NCBI GenBank assembly: GCA_023404955.1
Contig: JAEXZY010000077.1
Location: forward strand, 1-64,000
Direction of reading: 5' to 3'
Source of the DNA: Actinomycetes bacterium
GTDB lineage: Bacteria > Actinomycetota > Actinomycetes > Mycobacteriales > Mycobacteriaceae
Length of the DNA stretch: 64,000 nucleotides
Shown here piece after piece: positions 6,900 through 14,222 of the stretch; position 1 is the stretch's first letter; each line of letters begins with the position of its first letter. The position numbers were made by a program, and so were the translations under genes. Below the pieces are notes generated by a model. That model did not search any database and was not told the DNA's origin. It saw only the letters and a program-made list of their open reading frames with translations.

Positions 6900-7784
6900 T
6901 CATCTGGTGACCCCGAGGACGCGCAGGGCGTTCTGCTTGTAGATCAGCGGCAGAACCGCGGGGTCGATGTCGAGAGTGTCGAAGTCGCGGCGCCACCGGT
7001 CGAGCTGCAGATACGGATAGTCGGTGCCGAACAGCGCCTTGGTGCGCAGCTGCCGACTCAGCGCGTGCACCAGCTGAGGTGGGAAATACTTCGGGCTCCA
7101 GCCCGAGAGGTCGACGTAGACGTTCGGCTTGTGCGTGGCGATCGAGATCTGCGCATCGACCCACGGCACCGCGGGATGGGCCATCACGATCGTCAGCTCC
7201 GGGAAGTCGGCAGCCACATCGTCGAGCAGCATCGGATCGCTGTAGCGCAGCTTGATGCCGTACCCGCCGGGAAGCCCCGACCCCATTCCCGTCTGCCCGG
7301 TGTGGAACAGCGCAGGCACGCCGGCATCGGCGATCGCGTGGTAGATCGGGTAGTAGGCGCGGTCGTTGGGCTCGAACGCCTGCATGCTGGGGTGGAACTT
7401 GAAGCCCCTGACCCCGAAATCGCGGACCAGCTCGTGCACGCGATGCACCGCGTGCCGGCCCTGATGCGGGTCCACACTGCCGAACGGAATCAGCACGTCG
7501 TTGTTGCGCTGCGCGCCCAGCACCAGGTCCTCGATGGAATTGGGGGCGTGGCGCATCCCGTGCCGCGCATCGATGGTGAACACGACCGCAGCGGTGTTGT
7601 GGTGGCGGTACTGGTCGGCGATCGCGTCGACGCTCGCGACGATCCCCGGGGCCATCTTGAAGTACTTCGCTGTCGCCTCGATCAGCACATCGTCGTAGGC
7701 GCGGTGACCGTGGCCGTCGATCTCGACATGGGTGTGGATGTCGATCGCCTCGACACGTCCGAAATCGACGTTGCAGGTGTACAT
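6900..7784 (-). CDS. Amidohydrolase_2 family protein (ACMSD-like metal-dependent hydrolase/decarboxylase)
   Basis: The 294-residue protein has the amidohydrolase fold signatures: IDIHTHVEIDGHG near residue 15 (the first metal His pair), FKFHPS in the middle, TIVMAHPAVPWVD (second metal His) and the terminal GTDYPY containing the catalytic Asp. This pattern fits the ACMSD/gamma-resorcylate decarboxylase branch rather than true amidases. The ATG at 7784 is 32 bases after the aldehyde dehydrogenase stop, so the two form an operon. That pairing suggests breakdown of an aromatic or short-chain semialdehyde compound. Substrate unknown. Confidence 0.85.
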   Translation of the reverse strand: MYTCNVDFGRVEAIDIHTHVEIDGHGHRAYDDVLIEATAKYFKMAPGIVASVDAIADQYRHHNTAAVVFTIDARHGMRHAPNSIEDLVLGAQRNNDVLIPFGSVDPHQGRHAVHRVHELVRDFGVRGFKFHPSMQAFEPNDRAYYPIYHAIADAGVPALFHTGQTGMGSGLPGGYGIKLRYSDPMLLDDVAADFPELTIVMAHPAVPWVDAQISIATHKPNVYVDLSGWSPKYFPPQLVHALSRQLRTKALFGTDYPYLQLDRWRRDFDTLDIDPAVLPLIYKQNALRVLGVTR

Positions 7785-7816
7785 TCCGTTCCCTCCGCTG
7801 CTGCGTGACGGTCGGA

Positions 7817-9232
7817 CTACGCCGAGGTCACGGCCTTGATCTCCAGGTACTCGTCGAACCCGAACCGACCCCATTCGCGGCCGTTGCCGCTGCGCTTGTA
7901 TCCGCCGAAGGGCGCTGCGATGTCGAACGCGTGGTTGATGGCCACCGATCCGGCGCGGATGCGCCTCGCCACGGCGCGGGCCTGCTCGGGGTCGGCACCC
8001 GCTACGTAGCCGGCGAGCCCGTAGTCCGTGTCGTTGGCGATCTCGACCGCATGGTCGAGATCCTCGTAACCGAGGATGCACAGGACGGGCCCGAAGATCT
8101 CCTCGCGCGCGATGGTCATGTCATTGGTGACGTCAGCGAACACCGTGGGTTTGACGTAGTAGCCGGTGCCGAGACCGTCGGGCCGGCCGGGTCCGCCGGC
8201 GACCAGGGTGGCTCCCTCGTCGATTCCTCGGGCGATGAGGCCCTGGATCTTGTCGTACTGGGCCTTGGACGCCACCGGACCGATGGCCCTCTTGTCGGCA
8301 GGATCGCCGACACGCACGGCCAGCGCCGCCTCCCGCGCCACCGCGACAGCCTCGGCCATCCGTGCGGCAGGGACGAGCATGCGCGACGGCGCGTTGCAGC
8401 TCTGCCCGCTGTTCAGCATCATCGCCGTCGTGCCGACGGCGACGCTCGTCGCGAATCGGTCGTCGTCGAGCACGATGTTCGGGCTTTTGCCGCCGAGCTC
8501 CTGCGTCACCCGCTTGACCGTCGCGGCCGCGTTCTTCGCGACCTCGACGCCGGCGCGGGTCGACCCCGTGAAGGAGATCATGTCGATGTCGGGATGGGCG
8601 GACAGTGCCGCCCCCACCCCCGGACCGTCGCCGTACACGAGGTTGTAGACACCTGCGGGAACCCCTGCGGCTGCGAGGATTTCGGTGAAGACCTGGGCAG
8701 AGAAGGGCGCCACCTCCGACGGTTTGAGCACCATCGTGCACCCGGTCGCCAGTGCGGGGAACACCTTGCAGGCGATCTGGTTGAGTGGCCAGTTCCACGG
8801 CGTGATCAGACCGCAGACCCCGATCGGTTCACGGACCACCTGGGTGCTGCCCAGTTGCTCGTCGAACGCGAAGGTCTTCAACGTCTCGATCGCCGAGAGC
8901 AGGTGCCCCATCCCGAGGTTGACCTGAGTCCCCGCTGCCAGAGACGGCGGTGCGCCCATCTCCTCGTGCACCGCATCGGCGAGCTCGGCGCTGCGCGTGC
9001 GGTACTCCGCCAGAATGGCGGACAACACCGCGAGTCGGTCATCACGGCCGGTCTGCGACCAGGTGGCAAACGCCCGTCGGGCGGCCTGGACAGCGATGTC
9101 CACATCGGCAGAAGAACCCAGCGCGATGCGGCCGGCGACCGTCTCGGTGGACGGGTCCTCGACGTCGAGGGTGTTGGGCCGCAGTGGGGGGACCCACTGA
9201 CCGTCGATGTAGAACTCGAGATATTCGCGCAT
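7817..9232 (-). CDS. NAD(P)-dependent aldehyde dehydrogenase
   Basis: A 471-residue member of the ALDH superfamily, oxidising an aldehyde to the acid in the cytosol. Signature segments are ITPWNWPLNQIACKVFPALATGCTMVLKPSE (cofactor binding), ISFTGSTRAG, the catalytic-Glu region QELGGKSPNIVL and the nucleophilic Cys in LNSGQSCNAPSRM. The C-terminal FGGYKRSGNGREWG closes the fold. The ATG at 9232 gives the normal length. It leads a two-gene operon with the amidohydrolase. Substrate specificity cannot be read from the sequence. Confidence 0.92.
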   Translation of the reverse strand: MREYLEFYIDGQWVPPLRPNTLDVEDPSTETVAGRIALGSSADVDIAVQAARRAFATWSQTGRDDRLAVLSAILAEYRTRSAELADAVHEEMGAPPSLAAGTQVNLGMGHLLSAIETLKTFAFDEQLGSTQVVREPIGVCGLITPWNWPLNQIACKVFPALATGCTMVLKPSEVAPFSAQVFTEILAAAGVPAGVYNLVYGDGPGVGAALSAHPDIDMISFTGSTRAGVEVAKNAAATVKRVTQELGGKSPNIVLDDDRFATSVAVGTTAMMLNSGQSCNAPSRMLVPAARMAEAVAVAREAALAVRVGDPADKRAIGPVASKAQYDKIQGLIARGIDEGATLVAGGPGRPDGLGTGYYVKPTVFADVTNDMTIAREEIFGPVLCILGYEDLDHAVEIANDTDYGLAGYVAGADPEQARAVARRIRAGSVAINHAFDIAAPFGGYKRSGNGREWGRFGFDEYLEIKAVTSA

Positions 9233-9366
9233 GCCTCTACTGTTGCGCACCGGCTGGACGTGCGGGCGCCTTCGGCGCACTGATTCGTCGGTTTGGTTTT
9301 TACGGAACTGGCAATTCATCTTTCGCAATTGTGACGTGACCATGTCCTTCGAAGATCGGAATGACC

Positions 9367-9522
9367 ATGATCGTGCTCGGCATCATCCTTCTGTTGATCG
9401 GCTACTTCACCAGCCTGTCGATCCTCTACACGATCGGGGCCATCCTCGTGGTCGTCGGAGTCGTGCTGTGGATTCTCGGCGCGGTGGGCCGTCCCGTCGG
9501 CGGGCGAAAAGTCTGGTTCTAG
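9367..9522 (+). CDS. Small two-helix membrane protein, DUF6131-like
   Basis: A short protein of 51 residues starting MIVLGIILLLIGYF. It has two hydrophobic segments joined by a tight turn (SLSILYTIG) and ends with AVGRPVGGRKVWF, the pattern of the actinobacterial DUF6131 membrane proteins. An ATG two codons earlier (9361) is in frame, but a GATCGGA ribosome-site-like stretch sits directly against it, so 9367 is preferred. Function unknown. A strong palindrome follows the stop. Confidence 0.7.
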   Translation: MIVLGIILLLIGYFTSLSILYTIGAILVVVGVVLWILGAVGRPVGGRKVWF

Positions 9523-9532
9523 CGGGCCGACA

Positions 9533-9566
9533 CATGCCGCCAAAGCCCGCGGGCTTTGGCGGCATG
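9533..9566. terminator. 34-base perfect palindrome, terminator-like hairpin
   Basis: CATGCCGCCAAAGCCCG at 9533-9549 is followed immediately by its exact reverse complement at 9550-9566. It lies 10 bases after the small membrane-protein stop and 15 bases before the ATG at 9582. It could terminate transcription of the small gene, act as an operator, or be a copy of a dispersed palindromic element. There is no T tract. Confidence 0.6.
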
Positions 9567-9581
9567 CGGCATCGTTGATCC

Positions 9582-10001
9582 ATGACCCCTCAAGTCCCCA
9601 GTCCGAAGGAGCTCAGGGCGGCTGCGCAGGCGGCGGCCGACGCGGCCCAGACGGTCGCGTCGACCGCGATGCGCATACCGCCCGCTTCCATCCAGCTCGC
9701 GGCCGAAGTTCCTGACCTCATCGAGAATCTGGCAGCGGCCACGGCACGGCTCAACGCGGTGATCGATCGGACCGAGCGCTATCTGGCGCTGGCCGACCCG
9801 ATGCTCCGCACGCTCGACGCTCTTCTCCCCCAGCTCGAAGCCCTGGTGGCCACCGGTAACGACGTCTATCGTGCGGTGTCGACGATGCCCGGGGTGTCCA
9901 CGCTGAACCGGTTCACCAACCGGGGCGCTGAGCCGCCGCCGCCACGCGAGGAGAAGCCCCCGCGCCGGCGTACCCCACGCACCAAACCTCACCCCACGTA
10001 G
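9582..10001 (+). CDS. Uncharacterised helical protein with basic Pro-rich tail
   Basis: This 139-residue protein has long Ala-rich amphipathic helices at residues 1-110, including KELRAAAQAAADAAQTVAST and LAADPMLRTLDALLPQLEAL-type heptads. A tail rich in Pro, Arg and Lys follows (PPPPREEKPPRRRTPRTK). The layout recalls phasin-like or heparin-binding mycobacterial proteins, but I see no diagnostic motif and assign no function. Its last 13 bases overlap the convergent SDR gene. The start lies close to a 34-base palindrome. Confidence 0.6.
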   Translation: MTPQVPSPKELRAAAQAAADAAQTVASTAMRIPPASIQLAAEVPDLIENLAAATARLNAVIDRTERYLALADPMLRTLDALLPQLEALVATGNDVYRAVSTMPGVSTLNRFTNRGAEPPPPREEKPPRRRTPRTKPHPT

Positions 10002-10705
10002 ATGGTCTCGCCCGTCGGCGGAGGCGCCTCGACCGCCGCGACGATCGCCTCGGCGAACTCTGCCACCGTCGGCAACGGACCCGCTGCGCGCCGGACCGCC
10101 ACCGCATCCGGGTCGAGACGCTGCAGCAGCCGTACCGCCACCGATCCCTCCAGCAGATCCCCCGACACCACGACGAACGTGATCCCCTTGGTGTCGAACT
10201 CGTGTCGGAGCGCGCGCAGCGCCGCCTCGCCCGCATGCTTGCTCTCCGCCACTTCGGTGTAGCCGGCGATCGGCATGGGCCGGCGACCGAAGAAGTGCGC
10301 AGGATGGCTGGTGACGAACACGATCACTCCCCCGGCCGGCATCAACGTCAAGGCCCGCCGCGCGACTGCCACCTGCGCGTCGCGGTTGAGCCGATGCGCG
10401 TACCCCGCGTCGGCATGTCGTTCGAGACCGCCAGAGGCGTTGAGCACCAGCACCTTCAACACCCCGAGGCGCGCGACCTCGTCGAACATCGCGGCTACGG
10501 CGTCGTCATCACAGAGGTCCGCTCGCACCGCCGTCGCTTCGGCACCCGCCCCCTGCGCCGCCGCGACGACCTCCGCCGCCCGACGCTCCTTCTCCCGGTA
10601 GTTCACCACGACGTGCCGACCGGGACGTGCCACCCCGACGGCGACACCGGCGCCGACCCCGCGCGACGCACCGGTCACGACGACGACGTCGGGACGATCA
10701 CTCAT
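9989..10705 (-). CDS. Short-chain dehydrogenase/reductase, last gene of the E1-lipoyl-ACP-KAS III operon
   Basis: A 238-residue Rossmann-fold SDR with the cofactor motif VVVTGASRGVGAG at about residues 8-20 and an NAS in place of the usual NAG. Arg/Lys-rich residues after the second strand (NYREKERR) suggest NADPH. The active-site segment reads GYTEVAESKHAGE. Aligned on the Lys, the normal YxxxK tyrosine is replaced by Val, and the only Tyr lies three residues further upstream. The ATG overlaps the end of the KAS III gene by 8 bases. It is expected to reduce the keto product of that enzyme, if it is catalytically active. Confidence 0.82.
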   Translation of the reverse strand: MSDRPDVVVVTGASRGVGAGVAVGVARPGRHVVVNYREKERRAAEVVAAAQGAGAEATAVRADLCDDDAVAAMFDEVARLGVLKVLVLNASGGLERHADAGYAHRLNRDAQVAVARRALTLMPAGGVIVFVTSHPAHFFGRRPMPIAGYTEVAESKHAGEAALRALRHEFDTKGITFVVVSGDLLEGSVAVRLLQRLDPDAVAVRRAAGPLPTVAEFAEAIVAAVEAPPPTGETIYVG

Positions 10706-11654
10706 TCAGGGCGAGGTCGGCTTCGTCGAGGCCGGTGCCGTCGAGGTCGTAGTCGACCATGACGCCTCCCCACGCCTCACCCGAGCCGTAGGCGACCAGC
10801 AACGCCCGGCCCGCGGCGGGAATTGTGCCCTGCCTCAGCGATTCGCCCAGCGCCAACGGAATCGATGCTGCGGAGGTGTTGCCGAAGTTCTCGACACAGT
10901 CCACGAACACCGCGTCACCGATGTCGGCTTCATCTCGAACCCGTTGCAGGATGCGAGAATTCGCCTGATGGCCGATCACGATGGCCGGTTCGACGTCGCC
11001 GTCCTGCAGGATCTTGGCCGTCTCTGTCATCGTGCGGACCGCCCGATGGTAGACGCGGATACCGTCGAGTGTTATCCCCTGACCGATCTGACCGCGCATC
11101 AGATCCGCACCCGCGCCGTCGGATCCGGCGTGCCAGCGATGCTTGCGGAACTCGGGCCGAGGGGCGAGCAGCACTGCGCCTGCCCCATCGCCGAACAGCG
11201 GACCCGTATTGCGGTCCGTCTTGTCCAGCATGCGGGACATCGCCTCGACGCAACAGACGATCACCGCCGAGCCGTCGCCGCCGTCGCACAGCGACAACCC
11301 GGAGATGAGACCGTAGATGAACCCGCTGCAGGCTGCCGACATGTCGAAAGCCAAAATGTCGTTGGGCAATCCGGCCTTCGTGGCCACTCGCTGGGCGATC
11401 CCGGGCACGGAACCACCGGCAGAACTGCTCACCACCACCAACGCGGCGATGCGACCGCCGTGGCGGGCGACCAACGGCGCGCACACACGCGCGGCGACAT
11501 CGTCGAGGGCCTCGTCGTCGTCCATCCACCACCGCGCGGCGACGCCGGTACGGCGACGAATCCACTCGTCGGTGAGCCCGATGGTGTCGAAGAAAGCGTT
11601 CGGGACATGCTGTCCCGTTGTGGCCGTGACGATGTCGACGATGCCGGCGTTCAC
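10698..11654 (-). CDS. 3-oxoacyl-ACP synthase III (KAS III/FabH-like)
   Basis: A 318-residue thiolase-fold ketosynthase. The catalytic triad is visible: Cys109 in DMSAACSGF, His229 in IGHQANSRIL and Asn259 in ENFGNTSAASIP. The LFGDGAGAVLL loop is also present. FabH enzymes normally condense an acyl-CoA starter with malonyl-ACP. Here the gene is bound to an ACP and a decarboxylating dehydrogenase, which suggests that the starter comes from a 2-oxoacid. The GTG at 11654 overlaps the ACP stop as GTGA. It is not the housekeeping FabH by context. Confidence 0.9.
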   Translation of the reverse strand: MNAGIVDIVTATTGQHVPNAFFDTIGLTDEWIRRRTGVAARWWMDDDEALDDVAARVCAPLVARHGGRIAALVVVSSSAGGSVPGIAQRVATKAGLPNDILAFDMSAACSGFIYGLISGLSLCDGGDGSAVIVCCVEAMSRMLDKTDRNTGPLFGDGAGAVLLAPRPEFRKHRWHAGSDGAGADLMRGQIGQGITLDGIRVYHRAVRTMTETAKILQDGDVEPAIVIGHQANSRILQRVRDEADIGDAVFVDCVENFGNTSAASIPLALGESLRQGTIPAAGRALLVAYGSGEAWGGVMVDYDLDGTGLDEADLALNE

Positions 11655-11899
11655 GGTGTGCCGATCAGTCCCATGAAGTAGCTCTTGATGTCGGCGGGGC
11701 TGACGCACTCATCGAGCCGTTCGAGGTCTGCCTCGACGCTGAACTCCTTCTCCAGGAGTTCGGTGAGCTCGGCGACGTCGAGCGAATCCAGGTCGAGATC
11801 CCAGATCGCCGTACCGAAGTCGCTGACGTCGGCGTCAGGAGATCGACGCCGGACGATCTTGAGCATGATGGTGTTCATACGTTCTTCGATGGATGACAT
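11651..11899 (-). CDS. Acyl carrier protein
   Basis: An 82-residue acidic helical protein with the phosphopantetheine attachment motif DLDSLDVAEL; Ser39 is the predicted modified residue. It is not AcpM by size (no long C-terminal tail). Coupled by GTGA overlap to the KAS III gene downstream and 13 bases after the lipoyl-domain gene, so it is a dedicated carrier for this operon. It presumably carries the extender (malonyl) unit or the acyl product. Confidence 0.92.
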   Translation of the reverse strand: MSSIEERMNTIMLKIVRRRSPDADVSDFGTAIWDLDLDSLDVAELTELLEKEFSVEADLERLDECVSPADIKSYFMGLIGTP

Positions 11900-11912
11900 C
11901 GCCTTCGACCTT

Positions 11913-12173
11913 TCACCGTCGCTCGTCGAGTTTGTACAACACCGATCCTGAAGTGGTGATCGACCGGGCGCCGACCACTATTTCGACCACCGTGCCGGCC
12001 TTTTCGGCCATCAGGTCGACACTGCTCTTGTCCGTCTCGAGGACGGCGACCACATCGCCGCGCTCCACGGCGTCACCGACGCCGACCAGCCACTCCACGA
12101 CCAGCGCATCGGTCAGCCCGTGACCGAAGTCCGGGACGTGGATGTCGACCAGCGAATCTTCGCTCACCGGCAC
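11913..12173 (-). CDS. Free-standing lipoyl (biotinyl/lipoyl attachment) domain protein
   Basis: The whole protein is one 86-residue lipoyl domain. It opens VDIHVPDFGHGLTDALVVEWLVGVGDAVERGD and has the modification hairpin VLETDKSSVDL with Lys49 as the predicted lipoylated residue. There is no peripheral-subunit-binding domain and no E2 acyltransferase domain, unlike PDH or BCKDH E2 proteins. A biotin role is less likely, because the motif lacks the Met-Lys-Met core and the partner genes are E1 subunits. The start overlaps the E1 beta end by 10 bases. Confidence 0.88.
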   Translation of the reverse strand: MPVSEDSLVDIHVPDFGHGLTDALVVEWLVGVGDAVERGDVVAVLETDKSSVDLMAEKAGTVVEIVVGARSITTSGSVLYKLDERR

Positions 12174-13141
12174 ATCTCCTCGATCACGCGGACGATGGCG
12201 GGCTGATCCACCAGGTGATCGGCCTCCAGGTCGGCGGGCGGGTAAATGCGCCGCGGCGGCGCCAGCCGTCGGACCGGGGCGGTCAGGTCCGACCAGGCGC
12301 GCTCGCTGACGGTTGCCGCCAATTCCGCGCCCACACCGCAGAATTCGATGGCTTCGTGCACAACCAGGAGCCGCCCGGTGCGGGCGACCGAACTGAGCAC
12401 CGTGTCGACGTCCATCGGCGCGATCCAGCGCAGATCGATGACCTCGACATCGACAGCGCCTGCCAACTCGTCGGCCGCGGCAAGGACCTCTTCGAGCACC
12501 GCACCCCAGCCCGCCACCGTGATGTGCGACCCCGACCGGATCACCCGTGCGCCGAGCGCCGAGAGCGGCGCATCTGCCCGGGCTTGCCGGCGCCGATGCC
12601 AGTACAGGCGTTTGGGTTCGAAAAAGATCACCGGCGCCCCGAGGTGGCAGGCGTAGTCGAGCATCGCCGCGGCATCCTCGGGCGAGGACGGATACGCGAC
12701 GTGCAGGCCGGGCGTGTGGGCGAACAGCGCCTCGTTGGATTCACTGTGGTGCTCGACCGCGCGGATACCTCCGCCGACGGGAACCCGCACCACCAGATGC
12801 AGGTCCAACTCGCCGTTCCAGCGGGTGATCATCTTCGCTGCCTGGGTGACGATCTGGTTCATCGCCAGATACACGAAGCCGTCGAACTGGATCTCGCAGA
12901 TCGGTTTGAGGCCGGCGATCGACATCCCGATCGCCTGGCCGACGATCGACGACTCGGCGAGCACGGCGTCGCGCACCCGGCTCGCACCGAAGCGGCTCTG
13001 CAAGCCCCTCGTCACCCGGAACACCCCGCCGAGGCGTCCGATGTCTTGCCCGATCAGCACGATCGAGCTGTCGCGCTCCATCAGTTCGGACAGCGCGCCA
13101 TTGAGCGATTCGGCCAGGCAGCTGGGCCGCGCGGAGGTCAT
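12164..13141 (-). CDS. 2-oxoacid dehydrogenase E1 beta subunit
   Basis: The 325-residue protein is the transketolase-like pyrimidine-binding and C-terminal half of an alpha2-beta2 E1. Motifs include SIVLIGQDIGRLGGVFRVT at the N terminus, the DAVLAESSIVGQAIGMSIAGLKPICEIQFDGF core, VEHHSESNEALFAHTPGLHVAYPSSPEDA and the terminal VVHEAIEFCGVGAELAA. It pairs with the alpha subunit to decarboxylate a 2-oxoacid on thiamine diphosphate and pass the acyl group to a lipoyl arm. The ATG overlaps the alpha stop as ATGA. The substrate could be pyruvate, a branched-chain 2-oxoacid or something unusual. Confidence 0.92.
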   Translation of the reverse strand: MTSARPSCLAESLNGALSELMERDSSIVLIGQDIGRLGGVFRVTRGLQSRFGASRVRDAVLAESSIVGQAIGMSIAGLKPICEIQFDGFVYLAMNQIVTQAAKMITRWNGELDLHLVVRVPVGGGIRAVEHHSESNEALFAHTPGLHVAYPSSPEDAAAMLDYACHLGAPVIFFEPKRLYWHRRRQARADAPLSALGARVIRSGSHITVAGWGAVLEEVLAAADELAGAVDVEVIDLRWIAPMDVDTVLSSVARTGRLLVVHEAIEFCGVGAELAATVSERAWSDLTAPVRRLAPPRRIYPPADLEADHLVDQPAIVRVIEEMCR

Positions 13142-14061
13142 CGACCGAATGCCTCCACCATCGCGCGGCTGTGCGTTTCGATGTCGCGGTCGACCCCGGC
13201 GAGCCACGCGTCGTCCACCAGCCCGGCGGAATACAGCCTGTCGCGGTACCGATGCACCGGATCGTTGGCGGCCGCGGCGGCCAACTCCTGCTCGTCACGG
13301 TATAGCGTGTGCGCGTCGGAACTGCTGTGTCCGGCCGTCCTGGTGGTGTGCAACTCGATCAGGCCGGGGGTGCCCGTGGTCTCGACGTGTTCGCGCGCGG
13401 TCACACACTGCAGATAGGTGAGCTCGGGATCCTCGGTGCGCACGGACCACGAGGTGATGCCGAAGCCGCGAGCCCGCTCGGCGATGCTGGTCCGCATCTG
13501 CTCGTGGCTCGGCTTCGAGATCGCCCACCCGTTGTTCTGCACGACGAACAGCACCGGCACCGATTCGACCGCCGCGAGGTTCATCGCTTCCGAGACATCG
13601 CCCTCGCTGGTCGCGCCGTCGCCGAGGTACACCACCACCAACTCGGAGAGGCTCTGCAGCCGACGTGCGATCGCGTAGCCGACCGCGTGCAGCGTCTGGG
13701 CCGCGACCACCAGGGTGTAGGGAAAGAAGCGGTGCTGACGGGGATTCCACCCGCAGAACGTGCGGCCTGCCCACTGCGCCACCAGCCCGACACCGTCGAT
13801 GCCGCGCACGATCGCGACGGCATGTTCGCGGTAGCTGGGAAAGATCGTGGTGCCCTCACCGATCGCCATCGCCGAGGCCACCTGCGCAGCTTCCTGACCG
13901 CGGCACGACAGCCACAGATCGACCCGGCCCTGGTTCTGGAGACGCACCGCTTCTGCGTCCACACCTCGCGCGACCAGCATGTGACGCAACATGGCGCGGC
14001 TGGTCTGCACATCCACAGACGTTGCCAGATCGGTCAATTCAGCACGTCCTGTCGGCGTCAA
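13138..14061 (-). CDS. 2-oxoacid dehydrogenase E1 alpha subunit
   Basis: This 307-residue thiamine-diphosphate subunit has the binding motif running from GDG (residues 147-149) through EGDVSEAMNLAA to NN at 176-177. It also has the phosphate-loop region GWNPRQHRFFPYT and the C-terminal RTAGHSSSDAHTLYR loop typical of BCKDH/acetoin-type alpha subunits. It is the first gene of the six-gene operon. The start is uncertain: TTG at 14061 has a GGTAGG ribosome-like site 8 bases upstream, and GTG codons near 14019 are alternatives. No E3 gene is present in the operon. Confidence 0.9.
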   Translation of the reverse strand: MTPTGRAELTDLATSVDVQTSRAMLRHMLVARGVDAEAVRLQNQGRVDLWLSCRGQEAAQVASAMAIGEGTTIFPSYREHAVAIVRGIDGVGLVAQWAGRTFCGWNPRQHRFFPYTLVVAAQTLHAVGYAIARRLQSLSELVVVYLGDGATSEGDVSEAMNLAAVESVPVLFVVQNNGWAISKPSHEQMRTSIAERARGFGITSWSVRTEDPELTYLQCVTAREHVETTGTPGLIELHTTRTAGHSSSDAHTLYRDEQELAAAAANDPVHRYRDRLYSAGLVDDAWLAGVDRDIETHSRAMVEAFGR

Positions 14062-14222
14062 CGACTACGACCTACCCAGTGGCATCCCGGCGATCAGACC
14101 CGGATGCGTGAGAGATGCAGTTGACGCAACGCTGTGACTGACCTTCGGAACAAGTTCTTAGCCACTGTAACTTACCGCACCGTTGAATAGCGTGTGTGCA
14201 CCAATTCATCGCATCGCCGGCG
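14062..14222 (-). promoter_or_regulatory. Likely promoter region of the E1-lipoyl-ACP-KAS III operon
   Basis: This 161-base gap between the ammonium transporter stop and the E1 alpha start is visibly richer in A/T than its surroundings. On the minus strand it contains AAGTT and AACTT about 12 bases apart, a possible imperfect operator. I cannot fix -35 and -10 hexamers. No hairpin typical of a terminator is obvious after amt. Confidence 0.3.
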
